Assembly (NCBI RefSeq): GCF_001750285.1
Contig: NZ_MAMP01000024.1
Span: forward strand, 310,001 to 374,000
DNA length: 64,000 nucleotides
Reading direction: 5' to 3'
From: Domibacillus iocasae
GTDB lineage: Bacteria; Bacillota; Bacilli; Bacillales; Domibacillaceae
Positions 9,381-17,783 of this stretch are shown piece after piece; positions within the stretch are counted from its first letter, which is position 1, and each line of letters begins with the position of its first letter. Below the pieces are notes generated by a model that was not told the DNA's origin, did not search any database, and was given only the letters and a program-made list of their open reading frames with translations. The position numbers and the translations under genes were made by a program.

Positions 9381-10150
9381 TGCTTGATTCCTTTCCGAAA
9401 GCCGTGTGTAAAGGTTTTATCATACAATTTTGACCGATGACCGGACTTTGCAATATCCGGGTCCAGCGCTTTTCCCGCTAAAATCATTGCCTGTTTGCGA
9501 ATACCGTTTTCACGCATAGCCGCATCCAAATTCCCAATGGTCGTCCGGACGATTTTTTCATCCGGCCACGTTGCGCGGTATACAACAACCGCCGGCGTTT
9601 CATCCGACCAGCCCGCTTCGACAAGTTCCCGGGTTACCTTTTTTGTCAGCGTGGCGCTCAAGAAAAAGGCGATTGTGCATTCATGCTTGGCCAAGTCTTT
9701 TAGCTGTTCTTTTTCCGGTACCGGCGTCCGTCCCTCTGCCCGTGTTAAAATAACAGTCTGCGTTACGTCTGGTATCGTCAGCTCTGCACCCGCTGCCGCG
9801 GCGGCCGCAAAAACCGAACTGACTCCGGGTACGATTTCTGTTTCAACGCCTGCTTCTTTTAATAAGGCAATCTGCTCGATAATAGCACCATATACAGCGG
9901 GATCACCCGTATGAAGCCGGACAACTTTTTTCCCTTCTTTTAAGTGGTTCACCATCGTCTCAACCATTTCTTCCAAATGCATGCCGGCTGTTTTGAGGAC
10001 CACCGCTCCTTCCTTGCAGCCATTCATCAACTCTTCATTGACGAGTGAATCGGCATATAAAATAACATCCGCCTCCTGCATAAGCTTCAGGCCGCGGACC
10101 GTAATTAAATCCGGGGCTCCTGGTCCCGCTCCAACGATATATAGCTTCAT
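9377..10150 (-). CDS. cbiF: Cobalt-precorrin-4 C11-methyltransferase
   Basis: SAM-dependent class III (tetrapyrrole) methylase acting at C11. MKLYIVGAGPGAPDLITVRG at the N-terminus is the SAM-site loop, followed by GDPAVYGAI and EIVPGVSS. The run of alanines after VSSVF and the RAEGRTPVPE stretch are typical of CbiF/CobM. It overlaps cbiL and cbiG by 4 bp each. Confidence 0.95.
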   Translation of the reverse strand: MKLYIVGAGPGAPDLITVRGLKLMQEADVILYADSLVNEELMNGCKEGAVVLKTAGMHLEEMVETMVNHLKEGKKVVRLHTGDPAVYGAIIEQIALLKEAGVETEIVPGVSSVFAAAAAAGAELTIPDVTQTVILTRAEGRTPVPEKEQLKDLAKHECTIAFFLSATLTKKVTRELVEAGWSDETPAVVVYRATWPDEKIVRTTIGNLDAAMRENGIRKQAMILAGKALDPDIAKSGHRSKLYDKTFTHGFRKGIKQ

Positions 10151-10851
10151 TTTTTCTTCACCACCATTAAAGTTAAATAGTTCGGTTCCGCCCGCTCAAA
10201 TTCGTCGAGTGTCCAAATGACTTCATCTTCAGATGTCACTTTTGTGACGGCATGGGCGTATTGTTCAAGCCCAAGCTCCCGAATGACACTGGAGATAAGC
10301 GCAGCCACTTTTGCCACCTTTAGAAAGATCACACAGTCATGATGCTCAATCGCCCGTTTTAACGCATCCCGGTCATCCGTTGCCGGAATAATCGCCACGT
10401 GTTCGTCCCCGTCCGCCAGCGGAATATTTAAGCGGGCAGCTGTCCCATTTACAGATGAAATGCCCGGCACCACTTCTGTTTTCACATCGGGCATTTTTTT
10501 CAACAGCACGTTTTTCATATGAATAAATGTGCTGTACAGCATCGGGTCACCTTCTGTAACGAACGCTACATTTTCGCCTGATTCCAATTTTTCAGCCACA
10601 GCATCAGCTGCTTTGTTCCATTCGCGTTCAAGAATGACAGGATCTTTTGTCATGGGAAACACGAGGCCTAGCATGTCTTTCTCCTTTGGATCAATATAAG
10701 CGTCAATAATTTGGCGTGCGTAGCTTTTTTCGCCAGAACGTTTTTTCGGAAATGCGATGACCTTGCTTTCCGATAAAATGCGAAATGCTTTTACCGTCAA
10801 TAGTTCCGGGTCGCCCGGCCCTGCGCCAATTCCATATAAAATACCTGTCAT
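10147..10851 (-). CDS. cbiL: Cobalt-factor II C20-methyltransferase
   Basis: Adds the C20 methyl group whose carbon is later extruded during ring contraction. The SAM-binding GIGAGPGDPELLTVKA, TEGDPMLYSTF and VVPGISSVN are the class III methylase motifs in CbiL order. The ATG at 10851 is preferred to the in-frame codon at 10878. It is preceded by GAGGAG and gives the 4-bp overlap with cbiET seen throughout the operon. Length is 234 residues. Confidence 0.94.
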   Translation of the reverse strand: MTGILYGIGAGPGDPELLTVKAFRILSESKVIAFPKKRSGEKSYARQIIDAYIDPKEKDMLGLVFPMTKDPVILEREWNKAADAVAEKLESGENVAFVTEGDPMLYSTFIHMKNVLLKKMPDVKTEVVPGISSVNGTAARLNIPLADGDEHVAIIPATDDRDALKRAIEHHDCVIFLKVAKVAALISSVIRELGLEQYAHAVTKVTSEDEVIWTLDEFERAEPNYLTLMVVKKK

Positions 10852-12056
10852 GACTGCTCCTCTTTTCTCGTCGCACAAATAATGTAGACGGGGTTTTGCG
10901 CTTCAAAACGCGTCATATTTAAAATCGGTTTTGACAAAGATACTTGCGCAAGCGCCATGTCGACGTCAAAGCCGATTTCTTTCAACAACTGATAGGCTTT
11001 TGACATGCTTTCAATCGTGACCGCATTCAATACAATCGTACCGCCTGGGTTTAACCGTTTGGCACATGTATCGATCAGCTTGTCCATATTTCCGGCCGTG
11101 CCGCCCATAAAAACGCAATCGGGATCAGGAAACGCTTCAAGCCCATCCGGCGCTTTGCCGTGCACAAGTGTTACGTCCGTACGGAATTTTTGAAAATTGG
11201 CCCGGGCATTCGCAAGGTCCGGCTCGTTTTTCTCAATGGCAAATACAGCACCATCTTTAGCGATTTTTGCGGCTTCAATCGCGATCGAACCGGTACACGT
11301 GCCAATGTCCCACACGATGCTGCTGCGGTGAATATTCATCCGGCTAATTGTTAGAATGCGGATATCCCGTTTTGTAATCAGTCCTTTGTCTGGCTTTCGC
11401 TGGCTGAATTCAGCGTCTGGAATACCCGTTGTCCATGATTTAGCCGCACGATTTTTCTTTAATATCACGACATTTAGCGGCGCAAACGATGCTGCCGCCA
11501 TTTGTTCAAGAGTGAAATGGCGGCACCGTTCATCTGCAGCGCCAATGTTTTCCGCAACAAATGCATTATATTCCATCATGTGAAAATAAAGTAAATAACG
11601 GGCAATAGCATCTGGTGAATTCGTTTCATCTGTTAACAGCGCGACTTTTTCTTCCCCATCGATCTTCTGGGCGAGCCCGGTTATACCACGCCCGTGTACA
11701 CTGATGATTTTCGCATTTTGCCATGATTCGTTCATGCGCGCAAAAGCCAGCTGCACACTGGACGGCTGCGGGTCAATCATTGCCTCAACACTTCCCGATA
11801 AATAAGCGCCGATGCCATAAAAAAGCGGGTCGCCTGATGCAAGCACGACCGCCGGACGCGATTCATCCTGAAGCCGTTTTTTCAACTCTTTCAAGTTGCC
11901 TCGTATAACAAATGTCTCTCCTTTGAAATTCGGAAAATAAGACAACTGCCGTTCACCGCCTGCTAAAAAGCTGCTTTGGTTTATACGGTCGAGCTGGCGG
12001 GGGTGAAGACTGTTCGCTCCATCCGCGCCGATGCCGATAATATGTATATTATTCAC
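10848..12056 (-). CDS. cbiET: Cobalt-precorrin-7 C5-methyltransferase / C15-methyltransferase-decarboxylase fusion
   Basis: A CobL-like fusion. The N-terminal CbiE domain (residues 1-~200: HIIGIGADGANSL, SGDPLFYGIGAYL) methylates C5. The C-terminal CbiT domain (VWDIGTCTGSIAIEAA, AIEKNEPDLANA, PDCVFMGGTAGN) methylates C15 and decarboxylates the C12 acetate. The fusion is common in Bacillus, while CbiE and CbiT are separate in enterics. It overlaps cbiD by 8 bp. Confidence 0.94.
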   Translation of the reverse strand: MNNIHIIGIGADGANSLHPRQLDRINQSSFLAGGERQLSYFPNFKGETFVIRGNLKELKKRLQDESRPAVVLASGDPLFYGIGAYLSGSVEAMIDPQPSSVQLAFARMNESWQNAKIISVHGRGITGLAQKIDGEEKVALLTDETNSPDAIARYLLYFHMMEYNAFVAENIGAADERCRHFTLEQMAAASFAPLNVVILKKNRAAKSWTTGIPDAEFSQRKPDKGLITKRDIRILTISRMNIHRSSIVWDIGTCTGSIAIEAAKIAKDGAVFAIEKNEPDLANARANFQKFRTDVTLVHGKAPDGLEAFPDPDCVFMGGTAGNMDKLIDTCAKRLNPGGTIVLNAVTIESMSKAYQLLKEIGFDVDMALAQVSLSKPILNMTRFEAQNPVYIICATRKEEQS

Positions 12057-13137
12057 TATATTCCGCCTTTCCTAAAAGCTGTCCTTTCATCGCAAAGAGC
12101 AGCGTATCAACATACATCCCGCCTCGCACTTCCCGTACGGCGTTTACCGAACAGCTGCGGCAAAAAAGCGCAAAAAATGCCGGATAGTCCGCCATCAATT
12201 CCGCTGCATGCGTCGCTGTATTGGCCCCGCGCACTTCTTCAATTTTTTCTGGTGCAGCCCCGGCTTCTTCTGCCATGCCAGCTAAAAAATTCATATCAAC
12301 CGGCGCACTTTTCGAATGCACCATCATGACGCCTTGAGCGACTTTTGAAAACTTCCCCGGCATTCCTGCCAGCGTCACTTTTTGAATGCCCAGCCGCTTG
12401 CAATGCTTTAATGTAAATCCGACAAAGTCACCCATTTCAATAAATGCTTCTTCCGGCAAATCTGGCAGCTGCGCCATTGCATACTTTTCACTCCGTCCGC
12501 CTGTTGTTGCGGCAATATGTGTACAGCCGGCGGCTACAGCGACTTCAATTGCTTTGACGATGCTTGCCCGGTATGCAGAAGTGGAAAATGGCCGAACGAT
12601 GCCGCTTGTGCCCAAAATGGACAGTCCTCCTAAAATGCCAAGCCTTGCGTTTAATGTTTTCTTTGCCAGTTCTTCTCCGCCTGGAATCGAAATAATGACC
12701 CGGACGCCTTTTCCAGCCCCGCTTTCATCCAGCAATTCGGTGACAGCTTCTGTTATCATGCGGCGCGGCACTGGATTAATGGCGGCTTCACCCGGTGCGA
12801 CATCAAGACCGGGTTTGGTTGCCCTTCCGACTCCCTCTCCGCCGTCAAGGTGAACACCCGCCGCTTCCGACCAGCTTACTTCCGCGCATATCACTGCGCC
12901 ATGCGTAATATCCGGATCATCACCCGCATCTTTTTTTATGCCCGCTTTTACAGAGGCAGCGCTTACCTCTACAAATTCAGGCGTAAAGTGCGCCCATTGT
13001 TTTGCCGGCAAATAAATCGAAACAGATTCAGGCTGCTGGCCGGTCAGGAGCGTTTGAAGGGCAAGTTTTGCTGCCGCTGTTGCACATGATCCGGTTGTAT
13101 ACCCTGTCCGAAGCGGCTTATCCGGAACCGGCTTCAT
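12049..13137 (-). CDS. cbiD: Cobalt-precorrin-5B C1-methyltransferase
   Basis: SAM-dependent C1 methylation in the anaerobic corrin pathway. Its fold is unrelated to the class III methylases. LRTGYTTGSCATAAAKLA at the N-terminus is the family hallmark. DITHGAVICAEV, PGEAAINPVPR, GILGGLSILGTSGIV and TLAGMPGKFSKVAQGVM follow in order. The protein is 362 residues. It overlaps cbiC by 4 bp. Confidence 0.95.
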   Translation of the reverse strand: MKPVPDKPLRTGYTTGSCATAAAKLALQTLLTGQQPESVSIYLPAKQWAHFTPEFVEVSAASVKAGIKKDAGDDPDITHGAVICAEVSWSEAAGVHLDGGEGVGRATKPGLDVAPGEAAINPVPRRMITEAVTELLDESGAGKGVRVIISIPGGEELAKKTLNARLGILGGLSILGTSGIVRPFSTSAYRASIVKAIEVAVAAGCTHIAATTGGRSEKYAMAQLPDLPEEAFIEMGDFVGFTLKHCKRLGIQKVTLAGMPGKFSKVAQGVMMVHSKSAPVDMNFLAGMAEEAGAAPEKIEEVRGANTATHAAELMADYPAFFALFCRSCSVNAVREVRGGMYVDTLLFAMKGQLLGKAEYSE

Positions 13138-13778
13138 TTTACAGCTAAAAGCGACAGGGCATTCAGCGCCGCGACCGTAACCGTGCTGCCGCCTTTACGG
13201 CCAATGTTTGTAATAAACGGAATATCAAGCTTTGCCAGCTCTTCTTTTGATTCCGCTGCCGAAACGAACCCAACTGGCATTCCGATAATTAAATCAGGTT
13301 TTGCAATTCCTTCTTTCGCCAGACGGATAATTTCTAAAAGAGCGGTTGGCGCATTACCGATCGCGTAAATACCGCCGTTACCGAGTGCCGCTGCTTTTCG
13401 CATTGAGATAATGGCTCGTGTTAGTCCAAGTTCTTTTGCTTCTTTCATCACGTCTTCATCAGAAATATAAACGTGTACGGAGCCTCCAAACTTTTCAAGA
13501 CGAGGCTTTGAAACACCGGACTGAATCATTTGCACATCACAAATAACACGAGTGCCGTTTTGGATCGCCCGAATGCCCGATTCGATTGCATTCGGATGAA
13601 ACAGCACACTTTTGCCCAGTTCAAAATCGGCAGATGCATGGATAACACGCTGAACGACCGCAAATTCTTCCGGCGTCAAATCATGCGGTCCATATTCCTC
13701 TTCAATCATTGAAAAGCTGAGTGATTCGATTTCCATCGGCTTAACCGTTTCGGGTACAAAAGCTGTTTTAAAGTCCAT
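13134..13778 (-). CDS. cbiC: Cobalt-precorrin-8 methylmutase
   Basis: Moves the C11 methyl to C12, giving the mature corrin conjugation of cobyrinate. The family motifs are visible: RVIHASADFE with the catalytic-type His, CDVQMIQSGV, RKAAALGNGGIYAIGNAPTAL in the middle, and the C-terminal IGMPVGFVSAAESK/RKGGSTVTVAA. It overlaps cbiJ by 11 bp. Confidence 0.94.
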   Translation of the reverse strand: MDFKTAFVPETVKPMEIESLSFSMIEEEYGPHDLTPEEFAVVQRVIHASADFELGKSVLFHPNAIESGIRAIQNGTRVICDVQMIQSGVSKPRLEKFGGSVHVYISDEDVMKEAKELGLTRAIISMRKAAALGNGGIYAIGNAPTALLEIIRLAKEGIAKPDLIIGMPVGFVSAAESKEELAKLDIPFITNIGRKGGSTVTVAALNALSLLAVK

Positions 13779-14547
13779 TTTTGGATTCCTCCAGACGAGT
13801 TAATGTGTGTATCACTTGATCAAACGTTTCGCATTGGTTCGGGTAGTTGACCGGCGGACGGGAAATAACGATTGTTTCAATCCCGAGTGATACTGCCGCT
13901 TCTATTTTCTCCGCCACCGCGCCAATCGCACCGCTTTCTTTCATGACCGTTGTTGTTACGCCATAATGACGGTACAATGCCAGGTCGAATTCTTTCGTAA
14001 ACGGTCCCTGCATGGCGACAATATTTTTTTGCGGCAGCCCAAGTGCAGTGCATTTTTCCATGTTGTCCATTCGCGGAAGCATCCTTGCAATCAAGCGGAT
14101 ATCTTCACGCGGCAGCAGCTTTTCCGTGAATATTTGCAATGTTTTACTGCCGGTCGTCAACAGCACAACACCACCTTTATCCAAAGCCACTGAAGTTGCT
14201 TCTTCATAAGTATTGACTCTTGTGACAAGTGGATGCTCTTCAATCTGTGTGCCGGCCCGTTCATAGCGGATGTAGGGAAGCCCCGCTTTTTGGGCAGCTT
14301 GAATGGCATTCCGTGATGCGTCCTCTGCAAAAGGATGACTTGCATCAATGACAGTGGTATAGCCCGTTTGTAGCAGGAGAGCCATATCATCCGCAGCCAG
14401 TCTTCCGATGCGTGCAGGAATTCGGGCTGACTCGAGCTCCGACGCCGCATTTTCGGTCACGACCGACGCCGTCACGAATCGCCCGGTTTTTTGAAGCTTC
14501 ACAGCGAGTTCTCTCGCATCACTCGTACCAGCTAAAAAGAAAATCAT
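13768..14547 (-). CDS. cbiJ: Cobalt-precorrin-6A reductase
   Basis: NAD(P)H-dependent reduction of the cobalt-precorrin-6A macrocycle. It starts IFFLAGTSDARELA, then VIDASHPFAEDAS, LLTTGSKTL and TTVMKESGAIGAVAEKIEAA, all typical of CbiJ/CobK. It is 259 residues. The start lies inside the cbiX 3' end (4-bp overlap), right behind the His-coding tract. Confidence 0.93.
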   Translation of the reverse strand: MIFFLAGTSDARELAVKLQKTGRFVTASVVTENAASELESARIPARIGRLAADDMALLLQTGYTTVIDASHPFAEDASRNAIQAAQKAGLPYIRYERAGTQIEEHPLVTRVNTYEEATSVALDKGGVVLLTTGSKTLQIFTEKLLPREDIRLIARMLPRMDNMEKCTALGLPQKNIVAMQGPFTKEFDLALYRHYGVTTTVMKESGAIGAVAEKIEAAVSLGIETIVISRPPVNYPNQCETFDQVIHTLTRLEESKNGL

Positions 14548-15428
14548 CGAACCGCCTCTTCTTGGTCATGATGATGATCGTGATCATGGTGATGATCGTG
14601 CTCGTGATCATGGTGATGGTGGTGATGAATGCCCGCTTCAAAGCGGTACTGGCACGTATCACAGTTCATTAACGGCTTGCCGCCGAGCGCTTCATCGATC
14701 CGGTCCGCAATAATGGTTTTCAGCTTTGGATGAAAACCAAAATAATCGGCCAGTGCAAATGACAACTCCGGGAATTGTGTGCGGAACAGATCTAAGTCTT
14801 TTTCAATTCGTTTGATTAATACGCCGGTAAATAAAAAGTAAGGTAAGATGATGACGTTTTGTGCCCCAAGCTTTTTCACTTTTTCGACCGCTTCAGGAAG
14901 TGATGGCTTTGTTACACCATAAAAAGCCGGTTCCACTGTTTCAAATGACGTTTTTTCCCATAAAATACGGGCAATTTTGCATAAGTCACTGTTGGCATCA
15001 GCATCGCTGCCACCGCGCCCGAGTAAGATAACAGCGTCACGCTCCCCGGCACTGTCCGGATCTACACCTGCACCCTGCAGGCGTTCCTTTAAAATAACTG
15101 AAGTTTCGTAGTGAATACCAATTGGCTTGCCATATGTAAATATCACATTTGGATACTCTTTTTTCGCTTCATCAATCGCGGCTGGAATATGAATCTTTGA
15201 ATGTCCCGCCGGCAGCAGCATAAGAGGTATAAGCGCTACCTCAGTTGCCCCGCGCGCGACACACTGCTTGATCCCTTCCGCTATATCTGGACGCGCAAAT
15301 TCCAAGAAACATGTTTCGTACAAAACAAGCGGATTCAAGTCCGGTAAAAAACCTTCCACAAATTGAAGAATTTGCTGATTCCCTTCCGGATCACGACTGC
15401 CATGTCCAACAAAAAGTACTGCTTTCAT
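14544..15428 (-). CDS. cbiX: Sirohydrochlorin cobaltochelatase with His-rich tail
   Basis: Inserts Co2+ into sirohydrochlorin, the entry step of this pathway. This is the long CbiX form with two ferrochelatase-like halves. The first half has LFVGHGSRDPEG and LLPAGHSKIHIP, whose His residues are the metal-binding pair, and the second half aligns from VILLGRGGSDADAN. The C-terminus carries CDTC (possible metal or Fe-S ligands) and then a tail of about 27 residues rich in His and Asp (residues ~268-290), plausibly a cobalt store. B. megaterium CbiX is known to carry such a tail and an Fe-S centre; binding here is inferred. Confidence 0.94.
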   Translation of the reverse strand: MKAVLFVGHGSRDPEGNQQILQFVEGFLPDLNPLVLYETCFLEFARPDIAEGIKQCVARGATEVALIPLMLLPAGHSKIHIPAAIDEAKKEYPNVIFTYGKPIGIHYETSVILKERLQGAGVDPDSAGERDAVILLGRGGSDADANSDLCKIARILWEKTSFETVEPAFYGVTKPSLPEAVEKVKKLGAQNVIILPYFLFTGVLIKRIEKDLDLFRTQFPELSFALADYFGFHPKLKTIIADRIDEALGGKPLMNCDTCQYRFEAGIHHHHHHDHEHDHHHDHDHHHDQEEAVR

Positions 15429-15440
15429 CTATTCTCCCCC

Positions 15441-17006
15441 TTATTCGCCGCACGGCATCGGCTCAACGTCCGGCACCGGCATATCTCGATGTATAAACCC
15501 TTCCACTTCTCCAACGCGCTTAAAATATTTGAAGAACCGCTCGTTCGGATGACCGGACTCGCGGTATTCCTCCACGATCTGCGTAAGCATCGGAACGATT
15601 TTTTCAGGCGGGATGCCTTCTGCCACATATACACCTGGGTGCGCTGTACGGCTGACCACTTTTGCGCCTAAAAATAAGTCAAATGCCCCTTTTCGGTACA
15701 CAATTCCAATGTCTTCATTAACCGCACCATAGCAGGCCATCCCACACCCGTTCACGCCAATGCGAAGCTCTTTCGGTACGCTCAGCCCGCCAAGATCTCT
15801 TTGCAGCTTTTCGGCTTGTGGAATTGCATCGCTTTTGTCACCGTTACAAAAATCACACGCCTTCACTGTGACAACATCGCCGACAGGCGCAAGTTCAAGA
15901 CCAACTTCACGCAGTTTTTCAATAATCGGCGCCGGGTCGGCTGTTTCTGTTTTTAGCATAACGTAATGATGCGGCGTATATTCAATCGTCCCCTTTTCAC
16001 CGGCTGCTTCTGACAATGCGATAAGCTGCTGCGGTGTAAAGTGCTTATTGACTACCCCCGGGCTGACAGCCGCTTCAAAAATCGCTTTTACTTCCGGCGG
16101 CGCGTTTTTCTGCTTTTGCATCGCTGCGAGCGCCTGAAGGCCAAGCTCTTTCAGAGGCTGCTTTTTTTCTTCTTCTCCACCGTGAAGCGCCCACGGTTCA
16201 TTTTCTGGACGGAGCCGTTCATGCGGGCGAAGCGGCTGCTTTTCTTCAGTCAATGTGTATTTGCGTGTATAACCGCGCGGTGTGATCATCAGCCCGTCGT
16301 AAAAAAAGGTCGTCGAGTTGCCGATAATGACGGTTGTCAGCATGCCGATGTCATGCTCAAGCATCTCTCCAAGCGTTGTCATAACGACTTCTTCCCGATC
16401 ACGGTAGGCGCTTTTCACAAGGCCGACAGGTGTTTCCAGCTTACGATATTTCAGCAAAATGCGCTGCGCTTCTTCGATCTGTTTTGTGCGCCGGCCGCTT
16501 TTTGGGTTATAAAGCGCAATGACAAAATCAGCGGCTCCGGCAGCATCAATTCGCTTTTCAATCAATTCCCACGGCGTTAAATGATCACTTAAGCTGATCG
16601 TGCATGCATCATGCATGATCGGAGCGCCAAGCAGCGACGCGCATGAATTGATCGCGGAAATGCCTGGAATGATCTCGACTGTAATGCCGTTTTTCCGATC
16701 CCATCCTTGTTCAGCAAGCACTTCGTAAACGAGCCCTGCCATGCCGTAGACCCCAGCGTCCCCACTTGAAATGACCGAGACTGTTTTGCCTCGCTCCGCT
16801 TGTTTGACAGCCGCTTGCGCCCGGCTCACCTCCTCGCTCATCCCGGTCGAAATGACTTCTTTTCCGTCAATGAGTGGAGCGACAAGTTCCATATATGTTT
16901 TGTAGCCAATAACATAATCACTTTCCTTCAGCGCCTGCTTTGCCCGATCAGTAATATGATCCTCATGGCCGGGGCCGAAGCCAACAACGTATAATGTTCC
17001 CGTCAT
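15441..17006 (-). CDS. cbiH60: CbiH60: cobalt-factor III C17-methyltransferase with C-terminal nitrite/sulfite-reductase-like domain
   Basis: Ring-contracting C17 methylase. Residues 1-~245 are a class III methylase (YVVGFGPGHEDHIT, SSGDAGVYGMAG, EIIPGISAINS). After a charged linker, residues ~300-521 hold a nitrite/sulfite-reductase half-domain with CDFCNGDK and GVNGCGMACYG, a four-Cys set suited to a 4Fe-4S cluster. This layout matches CbiH60 of B. megaterium, where the redox domain is part of an enzyme converting cobalt-factor III to cobalt-precorrin-4. It overlaps cbiW by 4 bp and is followed by cbiX after 12 bp. Confidence 0.93.
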   Translation of the reverse strand: MTGTLYVVGFGPGHEDHITDRAKQALKESDYVIGYKTYMELVAPLIDGKEVISTGMSEEVSRAQAAVKQAERGKTVSVISSGDAGVYGMAGLVYEVLAEQGWDRKNGITVEIIPGISAINSCASLLGAPIMHDACTISLSDHLTPWELIEKRIDAAGAADFVIALYNPKSGRRTKQIEEAQRILLKYRKLETPVGLVKSAYRDREEVVMTTLGEMLEHDIGMLTTVIIGNSTTFFYDGLMITPRGYTRKYTLTEEKQPLRPHERLRPENEPWALHGGEEEKKQPLKELGLQALAAMQKQKNAPPEVKAIFEAAVSPGVVNKHFTPQQLIALSEAAGEKGTIEYTPHHYVMLKTETADPAPIIEKLREVGLELAPVGDVVTVKACDFCNGDKSDAIPQAEKLQRDLGGLSVPKELRIGVNGCGMACYGAVNEDIGIVYRKGAFDLFLGAKVVSRTAHPGVYVAEGIPPEKIVPMLTQIVEEYRESGHPNERFFKYFKRVGEVEGFIHRDMPVPDVEPMPCGE

Positions 17007-17374
17007 TTTTTCTCACCTTTTTCCGTTCCTTTAAACCGTCCATTCAACAGCTGCATCCTGTCTCCTGATCGCTCATATGCCACCCATTCTTTTACCGGCT
17101 GATCGTTTTGCAAATGCGAGACGACCATTTGTTTGGCGCGCTGTTCATCCATTTCAAAGTACCAGTCGGCTTCCGGATACACGACAACGACACAGCCATC
17201 TTTGCACCGCCCATTGCATCTTGTTCTTGTTGTATGAACCTGTGCATCTAACTCACGCTTTGTAATTTCATTACGAATCACCTGGGTGACTTCTTCGCCG
17301 CCTTTTCGCATACATGTCGAGCCATTGCAAATTAGCACATGTTTATTCATATTGGTTAAATTCCATGTCGCCAT
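17003..17374 (-). CDS. cbiW: CbiW-type thioredoxin-fold ferredoxin
   Basis: First gene of the cobalamin operon. The 123-residue protein has HVLICNGSTCMRKGG near the N-terminus and TRCNGRCKDGC further on, the Cys pattern of thioredoxin-like 2Fe-2S ferredoxins. Being coupled to the redox-domain methylase CbiH60 suggests it supplies electrons to that enzyme, but this is inference. GGGAG sits 9 bases before the ATG. Regulation is through the cobalamin riboswitch and terminator directly upstream. Confidence 0.88.
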   Translation of the reverse strand: MATWNLTNMNKHVLICNGSTCMRKGGEEVTQVIRNEITKRELDAQVHTTRTRCNGRCKDGCVVVVYPEADWYFEMDEQRAKQMVVSHLQNDQPVKEWVAYERSGDRMQLLNGRFKGTEKGEKK

Positions 17375-17399
17375 CTTGATCCACTCCCTTTTTTAGAAA

Positions 17400-17440
17400 C
17401 GCAAAAAGCCCCCGCTTCTACGGTGGAAGCAGGGGCAGAA
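17400..17440 (-). terminator. Riboswitch-controlled terminator ahead of cbiW
   Basis: GCCCCTGCTTC and GAAGCGGGGGC (11 bp, one mismatch) form a hairpin followed leftward by TTTTT, 29 bases before cbiW and downstream of the B12 aptamer. Premature termination when cobalamin is bound is the expected mechanism. I did not resolve the competing antiterminator. Confidence 0.85.
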
Positions 17441-17518
17441 AATCGCATTAAAAGAGAGCCGGTCAAAAAAGCCATGCGCATTCATCCCGTTCTTCCCACC
17501 GAAGAATGATGTATCGGC

Positions 17519-17695
17519 ATTAAAAGCAGGTCTCCTGGCTTGCGGTCATTTTACTTTCGTCTCCCTTCCCGGACAAATCCAGTGGGTAATCAGACAATTT
17601 CATCACGCTTACAGTAGCGGGGGCTGCACCGGACTTTCACCGGTTTCCCTATTATCCCGGACGTACAAACTCCGGGCACTCTTAATGTTCGGTAT
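17519..17695 (-). ncRNA. Cobalamin (AdoCbl) riboswitch aptamer
   Basis: On the minus strand the conserved core reads GAAACCGGTGAAAGTCCGGT followed by GCAGCCCCCGCTACTGT, and the B12 box GCCAGGAGACCTGC lies at about 17,527-17,545. These are the diagnostic class I cobalamin riboswitch blocks in correct order and spacing. It controls the cbiW-to-cbiO operon, so cobalt uptake and corrin synthesis would shut off when the coenzyme is plentiful. Confidence 0.96.
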
Positions 17696-17713
17696 TTAGT
17701 TTTGTTATGATTA

Positions 17714-17743
17714 ACCTTAGCAGGAAACGACTTCTTTTGACAA
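17714..17743 (-). promoter_or_regulatory. Probable sigma-A promoter of the cobalamin operon
   Basis: TTGTCA (17,738-17,743) and TAAGGT (17,714-17,719) are separated by 18 bases, and the start site would fall just upstream of the riboswitch. Confidence 0.6.
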
Positions 17744-17749
17744 GCAAAA

Positions 17750-17783
17750 AATAAAAAAAGACCTGGATTAATCGTCCAGGTCT
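17750..17783 (-). terminator. Terminator of the YkoGHIJ-like operon
   Basis: A GACCTGGA/TCCAGGTC stem, including the PepSY gene's stop codon in its loop region, is followed leftward by an uninterrupted T run. Confidence 0.85.

Noticed and set aside
14560-14632. Tandem repeat or microsatellite of GAT/GATC-like units
   Set aside because: It is the coding sequence for the His/Asp-rich CbiX tail, in frame and expected for the family.
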